Below are positions 18,091-25,424 of a stretch of DNA of 64,000 bases, one piece after another (the stretch's first letter is position 1; each line of letters starts with the position of its first letter). The stretch comes from Brevundimonas subvibrioides ATCC 15264 (GTDB lineage: Bacteria > Pseudomonadota > Alphaproteobacteria > Caulobacterales > Caulobacteraceae). The stretch lies in contig NC_014375.1 in NCBI RefSeq assembly GCF_000144605.1, positions 3,106,501 through 3,170,500 of the forward strand, in the 5' to 3' direction. The notes under the pieces were generated by a model. That model saw only the letters and a list, made by a program, of their open reading frames with translations. It was not told the origin of the DNA and did not search any database. Position numbers and translations under genes: made by a program.

Positions 18091-19007
18091 ACCCGGGCGG
18101 CTACGCCTGGTGGTACGTCGATGCGATGAGCGCCGACGGTCGTCACGGCCTGACCATCATCGCCTTCGTCGGCAGCGTGTTCTCGCCCTGGTACGCATGG
18201 TCGGGACGCGGGGCCCCGGAGAATCACTGCGCCCTGAACGTCGCCTTCTATGGCCCCGACTGCCAGCGCTGGACGATGACCGAGCGGCCGGCCGGACAGG
18301 TCGAGCGCGAGGCGCGCCACATCCAGATCGGCCCCAGCAGCCTGTCGTGGGATGGAGGCGACCTGATTATCCGCATCGACGAGATCACGGCCCCGGTGCC
18401 GCCGATGCCGACGATCCCCAAGCCCCTGCGCGGCACAGTGCGGGTCAGGCCGCATGCGATCAACGGCACGGCCTTTCCACTGGATGCGGCGGGCAAGCAT
18501 GTCTGGCGACCCATCGCCCCGCGCGCCCATGTCGAGGTCACGCTGGACGACCCTGGCCTGTCCTGGACCGGCGAGGGCTATCTCGACACCAACGGCGGGA
18601 CCGAGCCGCTGGAAGATGCCTTCGAGGTCTGGGACTGGTCGCGGGCGCACCTGAAGTCCGACAGCGCGGTCCTGTACGACCTGAAGCGCAAGGACGGTTC
18701 GGCCCTGTCGCTGGCGCTGAAGTTCGACCGGCACGGCGTGCCCGAGACGGTCGAGCCGCCGCCGCACGCGGCCCTTCCCGCGACCCTCTGGCGAATGCCG
18801 CGGCACACGCGCGCCGATGCGGACCGGCCGGTGTCGGTCGAGCGGACCTGGGAGGACACGCCCTTCTATTCGCGTTCGACCATCCGGACCCATCTGCTGG
18901 GGGAAGCCTGCGAGGGGGTGCACGAAAGCCTGTCGCTGGGGCGGCTCAGGTCACCCCTGGTCCGGGCGATGCTGCCCTTCCGCATGCCGCGCTCGCTCCG
19001 CCTCTAG
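17781..19007 (+). CDS. crtC: Carotenoid 1,2-hydratase (hydroxyneurosporene synthase)
   Basis: Adds water across the terminal 1,2 double bond of acyclic carotenoids, the first step before CrtD and CrtF. Recognised from GGYAWWYVDAMSADGRHGLTI, GSVFSPWYAWSG, CALNVAFYG and the following beta-rich sequence. The start is unresolved. The conserved sequence begins near 18057, inside the crtD 3' end, but no ATG, GTG or TTG lies in frame between 17781 and 18126. The coordinate given is the only ordinary start that keeps the conserved N-terminus, yet it implies a 310-base overlap whose first hundred residues look like a shadow of crtD. Start at 18126 gives a 293-residue form; a non-standard start near 18050 is also possible. 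Confidence 0.85.
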   Translation: MSLAHLPLDGALRGQPGPPPRDDGNHDARRLREALSGDGWRALRENGARLGRSLSTARSPYADAGTLSLRGRDAPWGRRADGGPVGALCGLGRHGGPRFDAAVDPGGYAWWYVDAMSADGRHGLTIIAFVGSVFSPWYAWSGRGAPENHCALNVAFYGPDCQRWTMTERPAGQVEREARHIQIGPSSLSWDGGDLIIRIDEITAPVPPMPTIPKPLRGTVRVRPHAINGTAFPLDAAGKHVWRPIAPRAHVEVTLDDPGLSWTGEGYLDTNGGTEPLEDAFEVWDWSRAHLKSDSAVLYDLKRKDGSALSLALKFDRHGVPETVEPPPHAALPATLWRMPRHTRADADRPVSVERTWEDTPFYSRSTIRTHLLGEACEGVHESLSLGRLRSPLVRAMLPFRMPRSLRL

Positions 19008-19121
19008 GGCCTGATCCCGCTTCCGGGATCGCCTCAGCGACGTCAGCTCCCAGACGGCCCAGGCCAGCACCAGCCCGAAGACGAGGACCATTTCGATCAG
19101 GAAGACCTGGTCGCCGCTCAT
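18951..19121 (-). CDS. 56-residue single-span membrane protein
   Basis: Begins MSGDQVFLIEMVLVFGLVLA, one transmembrane helix, followed by a basic and charged tail (LRRSRKRDQ...). It starts five bases after the bchO stop codon on the same strand, so it probably shares the bchI-bchD-bchO transcript. Its last 57 bases overlap the crtC 3' end in convergent orientation. Not recognised; the topology suggests an inner-membrane anchor or small subunit of the pigment pathway. Confidence 0.65.
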   Translation of the reverse strand: MSGDQVFLIEMVLVFGLVLAWAVWELTSLRRSRKRDQALEAERARHAEGQHRPDQG

Positions 19122-19125
19122 GCCG

Positions 19126-20013
19126 TCACTCCCTGCATAGTCCGTGGGCCGCCGCGACGTCGGCGATGATCGCGGCCGCCCGGTCGGGCCGTTCCTCGTG
19201 CGCCAGATGGCCGAGCCCCGGCAGAGCTACGATTCGCGCCTGCGGCAGGGATGCACGAACGTCCTCGGCGACCGATGGCGGCACGGCCTGGTCGCGCGAT
19301 CCGACGACCAGCGTCAGGTCGGCCTGAAGCTGCGGCAGGGACCGCAGCATGTCGGAGATGTCCCAGTTGGCCATCATGCCCAGCGTCCCCGCGACATGGC
19401 CGGGCTTTCGCAGCAGGCGCGCGTAGAGCGCGATGCCCCGGTCGTCGATCACCGAGCCCGTGCCGCGGATCAGGCGGGCGACGCGGTTCCGGTCCCGCGC
19501 GGCGGAGGCGAACAGATGGACCGCCAGCGGATTGACGAACAGCCCCATGGCGAGGCCTCGGAACAGGGGCGCGACCGCGCCGGCGAAGGGCTGAAGCGCG
19601 CCGTTGACCGCGATGATCGGCGCGTCGCCGAACCTGCCGTCGAGCGACATCCGGAGCGCGATCGCCGCCCCAGCCGAATGGGCGATCACGATCGAGGGCC
19701 GAACGTCCAGCGCCTCGATCAGGGCGGTCGTGCGCCGGGCCATGGCCCAGAGGGACAGGCCGTGGTCGGGCGGCATGGCGGTGAAACCCTGGCCGGGAAG
19801 GTCAGGCGCTACCACCGTGAACCGGTCGGTCAGCAGGGGCGTCAGGTCGCGCCAGCTGTGGGTGGCGGCCCCGGCTCCATGCAGCATCAGGATGACGGGG
19901 CCCTCACCCGAGACCTGAACATGCCAGCGCAGGTCGCCGACCGTGACGAACCGGCTGGCGGCGCGGTTGGGCCAGTCGCGCCCGTCGACGTCCCAGTCCG
20001 GACGGTCGCTCAC
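19126..20013 (-). CDS. bchO: BchO, alpha/beta hydrolase linked to Mg chelatase
   Basis: A 295-residue alpha/beta hydrolase of the family found beside bchID in purple bacteria and annotated as magnesium chelatase accessory protein; its precise reaction is not established. LMLHGAGAATHSW forms the oxyanion region, AHSAG holds the nucleophile Ser113, VVGSRDQAVP the acidic residue and LGHLAHEE the histidine. It lies downstream of bchD in the same orientation, with 259 bases between them that hold a small gene on the other strand. Confidence 0.92.
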   Translation of the reverse strand: MSDRPDWDVDGRDWPNRAASRFVTVGDLRWHVQVSGEGPVILMLHGAGAATHSWRDLTPLLTDRFTVVAPDLPGQGFTAMPPDHGLSLWAMARRTTALIEALDVRPSIVIAHSAGAAIALRMSLDGRFGDAPIIAVNGALQPFAGAVAPLFRGLAMGLFVNPLAVHLFASAARDRNRVARLIRGTGSVIDDRGIALYARLLRKPGHVAGTLGMMANWDISDMLRSLPQLQADLTLVVGSRDQAVPPSVAEDVRASLPQARIVALPGLGHLAHEERPDRAAAIIADVAAAHGLCRE

Positions 20014-20096
20014 ACCTTCACCTTACGGAACATCGGTACCGGTCGGGCGATTGTTTCAGCACCCCCGCTGCACCGGCCCGAAGGAGCCCACGCCCC

Positions 20097-20264
20097 ATGA
20101 ACGACAGTCTTATCCCCACACTGGCCCTTGCCACGCTGCTGCTGGTCGCCCTCGCGGCGGTCGTCGGCCTGGTCCTGTTCAAGCGCAAGCCCGCCAACCA
20201 GCATCCGATGGAGAAGTCTCCCGACGGTGCGATCGTCGAGACCCGCCCGCCCGAGCGCCGCTGA
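20097..20264 (+). CDS. 55-residue single-span membrane protein, antisense in the bchD-bchO gap
   Basis: ATG at 20097 follows an AAGGAG ribosome site with good spacing. The protein begins MNDSLIPTLALATLLLVALA, a single transmembrane helix, then a polar tail ending PPERR. Third codon positions are strongly G/C, as in neighbouring genes. It faces against the bchD-bchO transcript and fills most of the gap between them. No family is recognised. It could be a real small membrane protein or a fortuitous frame; the ribosome site and topology favour the first. Confidence 0.55.
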   Translation: MNDSLIPTLALATLLLVALAAVVGLVLFKRKPANQHPMEKSPDGAIVETRPPERR

Positions 20265-20272
20265 GCCCACCG

Positions 20273-22048
20273 TCAGTCCTCCAGCGCCCGGACCACATCG
20301 CGGACCCGCCCGGCCTCGACATAGGGCAGGGCCGCGAAGGTCGCGCCCATGGCGGCGGCCAGCTTCTCGCCGTCCCCACGCGGACGGGGCGAGATGTCGA
20401 TCAGGGCCGCTCGCAGTCCGGCGGCGCGGATCCGGCGACAGGCGTTCAGGGCATCCTGTTCCGCCCGCGTGCGGAAGGCCCCGCCGTCCAGCGCGATGTT
20501 CCCGCGCCCGTCCGTCATGAACACCAGCAGCGGCGTCCGGCCCTTGGCCCGCTCGGCCACGGCCAGTATCGCGGCCATCTCGAGCCCGGCCGCGAGGGGT
20601 GTCGCCCCACCGCCCGCCAGTTCGGCCAGTTGCTTCCGGGCCCTGGCGAGGGACCGCGTCGGCGGCAGAAGCAGGTCCGCACCCTCGCCCCGGAAGGCGA
20701 TCAGCGCCACCTGCGTTCTCCGCACATAGGCCTCGGCCAGCAGAAGTTCGACCGCGCCCTTGGTCTCCGCGAGGCGCTGAAGGGCCGCCGAGCCCGAGGC
20801 GTCGACCACGAAGATGACGGTCGATTCCGACCGCTGCTCGAACCGGCGGATGCGGAAGTCGTCGCGGCGCACACGGAGCGGTCCCGACGCGCCAATGAGC
20901 TTGCCCCGCAGCCGCTGCCAGGGCGCGGCGGTCTTCAGCGTCTCGACCAGGTCCAGACCGGCGGACCCGTCGGGCTGGCCGGGACGGGTGCCGATGCGGC
21001 GGCCGCGCTTCGCGGCCGGCAGTCGCGCGCCGGATGCGCCCGCCCGGGCGGGCGCGGCGCGGGACACGGAGCCGGTCACGGCCCAGAGTTGCTCCAGTCC
21101 TTCCGGCAGGGCGGCCCGGGCAGCGTCCAGAACGATGTCGTCCAAGGCTCCCTGCCCCTGATCGGTGTCGTCCGGACCGTCATCCTCGCCTTCGGACGGG
21201 GCGTCGTCGGGCGTGTCGGCGTCTTCCGGTTCGCCATCGGCGGTGTCGGGTTCGGCGTCCGGCGGCGCGGGGATGCGGGTGGCGCGGGGACTGAGCACGA
21301 GCCGCGCGGCGTTCGACAGGTCGTCGCGCTCGATGGCGTCACGCCCCTCCAGCGCCGCCAGGGCGGCGGCGGCGCGGAGCGCGAGCCGGGGCGCGCGCAG
21401 GGACCAGACGCCGAGGGCATCGGCGGCCGCGCAGATCGCATGGATGGCGTCTTCGCCCGGCGGCGAGACCTCGGCCAGGGCGGCGCGGGCCTCGGCGATA
21501 TCCTCGGGTGTTGCGCTGATCGGCAGGGCATCGCGGTGGCCAATCGTGTCCAGTTCGATGCGGAAGGCCAGCCGCTCCATCAAGGCCTCGGGCGGAACCT
21601 CGTCGTCGAGGCCCTCGTCCAGCGCCACCAGCACGAAGCACGCGGGAAGACGCTCGGCCACGCCGTCGCGCTCGACGCGGACCGCCCCGTCCTCCAGCGC
21701 CCCGGCCAGCCGCGCCGCCGTGCCGGTCGCCATCCGCTCGGCCATCGGGGCGATGACGACACCGCCGTCCGCCTCGGCCAGCAGCCCGCGCTGCAGGACC
21801 CGCTGACCCGATCCCAGCGCCGCCGCGAGATCAAGTCCGCCCAGAAGCCGGTCGTCGCCGATCCCGGGCGGCATCCGACGCCACGGCGTGTCAGCGGTGT
21901 GAAGCGCACGGAATCCGCTCAGCCAGGCCTCACGCGTAGGCCCCGGCCCGGCCCGGACCACCGCGCCCCCCAGACCGGGGTCGACGGCCAGCAGCGCGGC
22001 GGCCAGCATGGCGTCGGCCCATCGGTCCTGGACCGACGCCTCGGTCAT
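20273..22048 (-). CDS. bchD: Magnesium chelatase subunit D
   Basis: Subunit of the BchHID complex that inserts Mg2+ into protoporphyrin IX. The 591-residue protein has an N-terminal AAA-like domain without an intact P-loop, an acidic linker (EDADTPDDAPSEGEDD), and a C-terminal integrin-I domain whose metal-ion site reads VVDASGSA near residue 416. The ATG overlaps the bchI stop (ATGA). The open frame extends upstream through bchI but that portion is a shadow. Confidence 0.96.
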   Translation of the reverse strand: MTEASVQDRWADAMLAAALLAVDPGLGGAVVRAGPGPTREAWLSGFRALHTADTPWRRMPPGIGDDRLLGGLDLAAALGSGQRVLQRGLLAEADGGVVIAPMAERMATGTAARLAGALEDGAVRVERDGVAERLPACFVLVALDEGLDDEVPPEALMERLAFRIELDTIGHRDALPISATPEDIAEARAALAEVSPPGEDAIHAICAAADALGVWSLRAPRLALRAAAALAALEGRDAIERDDLSNAARLVLSPRATRIPAPPDAEPDTADGEPEDADTPDDAPSEGEDDGPDDTDQGQGALDDIVLDAARAALPEGLEQLWAVTGSVSRAAPARAGASGARLPAAKRGRRIGTRPGQPDGSAGLDLVETLKTAAPWQRLRGKLIGASGPLRVRRDDFRIRRFEQRSESTVIFVVDASGSAALQRLAETKGAVELLLAEAYVRRTQVALIAFRGEGADLLLPPTRSLARARKQLAELAGGGATPLAAGLEMAAILAVAERAKGRTPLLVFMTDGRGNIALDGGAFRTRAEQDALNACRRIRAAGLRAALIDISPRPRGDGEKLAAAMGATFAALPYVEAGRVRDVVRALED

Positions 22049-23055
22049 GCCGCCAGCAGCTCGTCCATGGCGCGTTCGATCCGGACCGTCGACGCCTGCT
22101 CGTCCAGGGGCCCGCGGCGCAGACGATGCCGAAGCGCCATCGGCGCGATGTGGCGCAGATCGGCCTCGGTCACGGCATCGCGCCCGTCCAGCGCCGCCTT
22201 GGCCCGCGAAGCCCGCAGCAGGGTCAGCTCGCCGCGCAGACCGTCCGCGCCGACCGCCATGCAAAGACGCGATCCCATCTCCAGGACGGCATCCGGGACG
22301 ACGATCGCGTCCAGCCGGGCCTGCGCCGCGGCGACCTTTTTGCGGATCGCAGCGTCCTTCGATTTCCAGGCCTTGGCGAAGCCTTCGGGGTCTCGATCGA
22401 AGGCGTCGCGGCGCTTCACCACCTCGACCCGCTCGGCCAGGGTGTCGGGGGTGCGGACCTCGACCGACAGGCCGAACCGATCCAGCAGCTGCGGCCGCAG
22501 TTCGCCCTCCTCCGGGTTGCCCGAGCCGACCAGGACGAAGCGGGCCGGGTGGCGCACGCTGAGCCCCTCGCGCTCCACCACATTCTCGCCGGACTGGGCG
22601 ACGTCCAGCAGCAGGTCGACCAGATGATCCTCCAGCAGGTTGATCTCGTCGATGTAGAGGAAGCCGCGATTGGCCCGGGCCAGCAGCCCGGGTTCGAAGG
22701 CCTTTTCGCCCAGCGTCAGGGCGCGCTCCAGATCCAGCGCACCGACGACCCGGTCCTCGGTCGCGCCCAGAGGCATGTCGACGACGGGGGACGGGGTCGT
22801 GCCGACACCGGAATGCTTGCAGACGCCCTCGCAGGCCGGGCTGGGCCGGTCCGGCTCGCAATTGAAACGGCACCCGGCGATGACCGGCAGCGCCGGCAGC
22901 AGCGCAGCCAGACCGCGCACGGCCGTCGTCTTGCCCGAGCCCCTGTCGCCGAACACCATGACCCCACCAAGCGTGCGGTCGACCGCCGCCAGGAGCAGGG
23001 CCTGTTTCATGTCCGACTGACCGACGATGGCCGAGAAGGGGAAGACGACGCGCAT
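22045..23055 (-). CDS. bchI: Magnesium chelatase ATPase subunit I
   Basis: AAA+ motor of magnesium chelatase, 336 residues. FPFSAIVGQSDMKQALLLAAVD at the N-terminus is universal in the family; the Walker A is GDRGSGKT at 36-43 and Walker B is FLYIDEINLL. First gene of the bchI-bchD-bchO unit. The N-terminus is shorter than in Rhodobacter, and a PpsR box lies only three bases upstream of the ATG, leaving almost no room for a classical ribosome site; a leaderless or very short-leader message is possible. Confidence 0.96.
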   Translation of the reverse strand: MRVVFPFSAIVGQSDMKQALLLAAVDRTLGGVMVFGDRGSGKTTAVRGLAALLPALPVIAGCRFNCEPDRPSPACEGVCKHSGVGTTPSPVVDMPLGATEDRVVGALDLERALTLGEKAFEPGLLARANRGFLYIDEINLLEDHLVDLLLDVAQSGENVVEREGLSVRHPARFVLVGSGNPEEGELRPQLLDRFGLSVEVRTPDTLAERVEVVKRRDAFDRDPEGFAKAWKSKDAAIRKKVAAAQARLDAIVVPDAVLEMGSRLCMAVGADGLRGELTLLRASRAKAALDGRDAVTEADLRHIAPMALRHRLRRGPLDEQASTVRIERAMDELLAA

Positions 23056-23058
23056 CAG

Positions 23059-23076
23059 TGTCCAATCCGTTTGACA
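23059..23076. promoter_or_regulatory. PpsR/CrtJ box between bchI and the DUF3422 gene
   Basis: TGTCCAATCCGTTTGACA is a perfect TGT-N12-ACA site, three bases from the bchI start codon and 59 bases from the divergent DUF3422 start. A single box could control both. No second box is seen nearby. Confidence 0.8.
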
Positions 23077-23134
23077 GTTACGGTTTCATGCATGACCGTT
23101 CGGGTCAACGCGTCGCGGCGTGGCGAGGGGTGTG

Positions 23135-24436
23135 ATGGGGGACGAAATGGCCAGTGCGTCCGGGTCCGCCAGAAGCTGGCGCTACCATCCGCAGCGCGAT
23201 GCCCTTCTGGCCGAGGCCCACGCCCGGCCCTTCACGCCGCTGGTCGGACCGGCCCTGGTCACACGCATCGCCACCCTGGCCGGCCAGGACGGGGAGGCGC
23301 GCGATCGCGAGCACATGACCGCCCTGTGCCGTCGCCTCGGACAGTCCGAGCCCGGCCCCGGGGCCCGCTGGTGCGCGCTGGACGCCGGCATGTGGCGTCT
23401 GCGCTGGGAACGCCATACCGAGCTCTCGACCTGGACCTTTTTTCGCACCCCGACCGGCACGGTCCCGTTCGCGGAGACGGCGCTGGATCTGGCACCCGAG
23501 GACTGGCTGGCGCAAATGCCGGGCGAGGTGCTGGTCGCCACCCGCCTCGAGGTCTGGCCCGCTGTGGACGAAAAGGCCACCGCCGCCCTGTTCGGGGTCG
23601 AGGCGGTCGGAGCCAGCCTGGCCGACGGTGCCGCGATCGCCCTGACCGACTTCCGGCCCGACGCCGGGGGCATGACGCGGTTCCTGATGCTGGCCCATGC
23701 GGGGGACGCGGCCCTGACCGGGCGGCTGGTCCAGGGGCTGCTGGAGATCGAGACCTACCGCCTGATGGCCCTGCTGGCCTTTCCGGTGGCGGGCCAGACC
23801 AGCGGCGAACTGGCGGCCATCGAACGACGGGCGGCCGCGCTGGCTCACAGACTGGCCGAGGATTCGGACCCCGAAGCGGACCGGCTCCTGCTGGAACAGC
23901 TGTCGGCGCTTGCGGGCGAGACCGAGGCCTTGATCGGACGGACCGGCTTTCGATTCGGAGCCGCGGCGGCCTATCACGGCATCGTCCGGGAGCGGATCGA
24001 GATGCTGCGCGAGCATCACATCGAGGGTCTGCTGACCCTGGGCGAGTTCATGCAGCGCCGGCTCGACCCGGCCATGCGGACCTGCGACGCGGTAGGGGAA
24101 CGGCAGAGGGCCACCATCGACCGCATCGCGCGCATGGCCCAGATGCTGAACACCCGGGTCGAGGTGGCGGCCGAGGCGACCAGCGCGGCCCTGCTGGCGT
24201 CCATGGACCGACGCGCCGGAACCTCGCTGAAGCTGCAGCAGGCCGTCGAGGGATTCTCGACGGTGGCCATCGCCTACTATGCCATCGGTCTGCTCGGGTT
24301 TCCGCTGAAGGCCATCGAGCATGCCTGGCCCCGGTTCGACGCGACCCTGGCCCAGGGGATCATCGCGCCGATCCTGGCGCTGGCGGTGTGGATCGGTCTC
24401 TCGGCTTGGCGACACAGGCTGGAGAAGGACCACTGA
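23135..24436 (+). CDS. DUF3422-family membrane-anchored protein
   Basis: A 433-residue protein of the DUF3422 family, whose function is unknown. RYHPQRDALLAEAHARPFTPL and TELSTWTFFR are family segments. The middle is helical with coiled-coil character, and two C-terminal hydrophobic segments (AIAYYAIGLLGFPLKAIE and GIIAPILALAVWIGLSAW) suggest a hairpin membrane anchor. ATG at 23135 is preceded by GAGGGG; another ATG at 23147 is possible. It diverges from bchI across one PpsR box and is followed by the cytochrome gene, which argues for a role tied to phototrophy. Confidence 0.85.
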   Translation: MGDEMASASGSARSWRYHPQRDALLAEAHARPFTPLVGPALVTRIATLAGQDGEARDREHMTALCRRLGQSEPGPGARWCALDAGMWRLRWERHTELSTWTFFRTPTGTVPFAETALDLAPEDWLAQMPGEVLVATRLEVWPAVDEKATAALFGVEAVGASLADGAAIALTDFRPDAGGMTRFLMLAHAGDAALTGRLVQGLLEIETYRLMALLAFPVAGQTSGELAAIERRAAALAHRLAEDSDPEADRLLLEQLSALAGETEALIGRTGFRFGAAAAYHGIVRERIEMLREHHIEGLLTLGEFMQRRLDPAMRTCDAVGERQRATIDRIARMAQMLNTRVEVAAEATSAALLASMDRRAGTSLKLQQAVEGFSTVAIAYYAIGLLGFPLKAIEHAWPRFDATLAQGIIAPILALAVWIGLSAWRHRLEKDH

Positions 24437-24476
24437 CGCTGCGTCGCTATGGCTGCCGGATTCCGGAACCTCAGTC

Positions 24477-24516
24477 TGTCCACCGCAGTTGACACTATGG
24501 AACGCGGGTCTAATCT
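24477..24516 (+). promoter_or_regulatory. PpsR-box promoter of the lipoprotein cytochrome c
   Basis: TGTCCACCGCAGTTGACA (24477-24494) is a perfect TGT-N12-ACA box whose right half contains a consensus -35 TTGACA (24489-24494). A -10-like TAATCT follows at 24511-24516 after 16 bases. Repressor binding would occlude the -35. The cytochrome ATG is 30 bases further on, after an AGGGAG ribosome site. Confidence 0.82.
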
Positions 24517-24546
24517 CGCGCCAACAAAACCCAGGGAGCTGTATCT

Positions 24547-25077
24547 ATGCGTCGTTTTGGTATCGTGAGCATGGTGGCCGCAAGTGCCTTGCTCGGACTG
24601 TCCGCCTGCTCCGGCGGCGGTGAGGACAAAGCCGCCGCTCCTGCCGAGCAGGCTGCAGCCCCCGCGACTGCTCCGGTCGAGGCACCGGCTCCGGCGCCTG
24701 CGACGACCCCGGCTGCCGCCCCCGCGACGGCTCCGGCCGCTGGCGGCGCGACCCTTCAGGTCGCCGGCCTGACCGGTGATGCCGTGGCCGGCGAGCGCGT
24801 GTTCGCCCAATGCCGCACCTGCCACTCGATCGAGGAAGGCGTGAACCGCGTCGGTCCGTCCCTGCACGGCATTATCGGCCGGACCGCTGGTCAGGTCGCC
24901 GGCTACAACTATTCGGCCGCCAACAAGGCCAGCGGCAAGGTCTGGGACAACGAGACCCTGTTCGCCTATCTGGAAAATCCCCGGGCCTACATCCCCGGCA
25001 CCAAGATGGCCTTCGTCGGCCTGCGTGACCCGCAGCAGCGCGCCAACGTCATCGCCTATCTCGACACCCACGACTGA
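24547..25077 (+). CDS. Lipoprotein class I cytochrome c
   Basis: A 176-residue monoheme cytochrome anchored by lipid. A lipoprotein signal ends at LSACSG (lipidated Cys21), an Ala/Pro-rich linker runs to about residue 66, and a class I cytochrome domain follows with CRTCH (89-93) and axial Met154 in PGTKMAFVGL. The domain resembles cytochrome c2/c-550 types; the linker would let the heme reach across the periplasm. It is controlled by a PpsR box, ends in a strong terminator and lies inside the photosynthesis cluster, which lacks pufC. It is therefore a good candidate electron donor to the reaction centre, by inference. Confidence 0.93.
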   Translation: MRRFGIVSMVAASALLGLSACSGGGEDKAAAPAEQAAAPATAPVEAPAPAPATTPAAAPATAPAAGGATLQVAGLTGDAVAGERVFAQCRTCHSIEEGVNRVGPSLHGIIGRTAGQVAGYNYSAANKASGKVWDNETLFAYLENPRAYIPGTKMAFVGLRDPQQRANVIAYLDTHD

Positions 25078-25099
25078 TTGCTTCGTAATCTGAAGACGA

Positions 25100-25132
25100 A
25101 GGCCCCGGCGGAGACGCCGGGGCCTTTTTCTT
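25100..25132 (+). terminator. Intrinsic terminator after the cytochrome gene
   Basis: A perfect 10-bp G/C stem (25101-25110 with 25115-25124), loop GAGA, then TTTTTCTTT. It ends the plus-strand cytochrome transcript before the convergent bchP group. Confidence 0.92.
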
Positions 25133-25153
25133 TGGGAGTCCTAGGGGTGGCGG

Positions 25154-25405
25154 TCAGCGGCTCAGGCGGCGCCGCAGGTCCAGCAGGTGCAATGGAAACG
25201 AGGCCGCGAGCGCCAGCGCGATCCACCGCCACTCCGCCCCGACGAGCGCCGCGCGCGCGCCCAGCAGGATGCAGACCCCGGGCCCGAAGACGAGCAGCAG
25301 GGCATAGGGCGTCATGCGACGGGTGATCAGCAGGAAGCCGGCCTCGACCGCCATGATGGCCAGGATCAGATCGACGGCGTGACCGCTGGCGAAGAAGCCG
25401 CTCAT
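25154..25405 (-). CDS. Small multi-span membrane protein downstream of bchP
   Basis: An 83-residue hydrophobic protein with about three membrane segments (AVDLILAIMAVEAGFLLI, YALLLVFGPGVCILLGA, WIALALAASFPLHLLDL) and a basic C-terminus. It begins 19 bases after the bchP stop on the same strand and closes the bchG-PucC-like-bchP run. Not recognised. Its position suggests a membrane component of late bacteriochlorophyll synthesis or assembly; no catalytic motif is visible. Confidence 0.75.
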   Translation of the reverse strand: MSGFFASGHAVDLILAIMAVEAGFLLITRRMTPYALLLVFGPGVCILLGARAALVGAEWRWIALALAASFPLHLLDLRRRLSR

Positions 25406-25424
25406 CGGCCGGGCAACAGGTGCA

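Noticed and set aside
20010..20270. Minus-strand frame filling the bchD-bchO gap
   Set aside because: Polar, low-complexity translation without a ribosome site. The plus-strand frame there has better start signals and a membrane helix.
20273..23065. A 930-codon frame suggesting a BchI-BchD fusion
   Set aside because: Only the portion from 22048 is BchD; the rest is an out-of-frame reading of bchI, which is intact with its own stop in an ATGA overlap.
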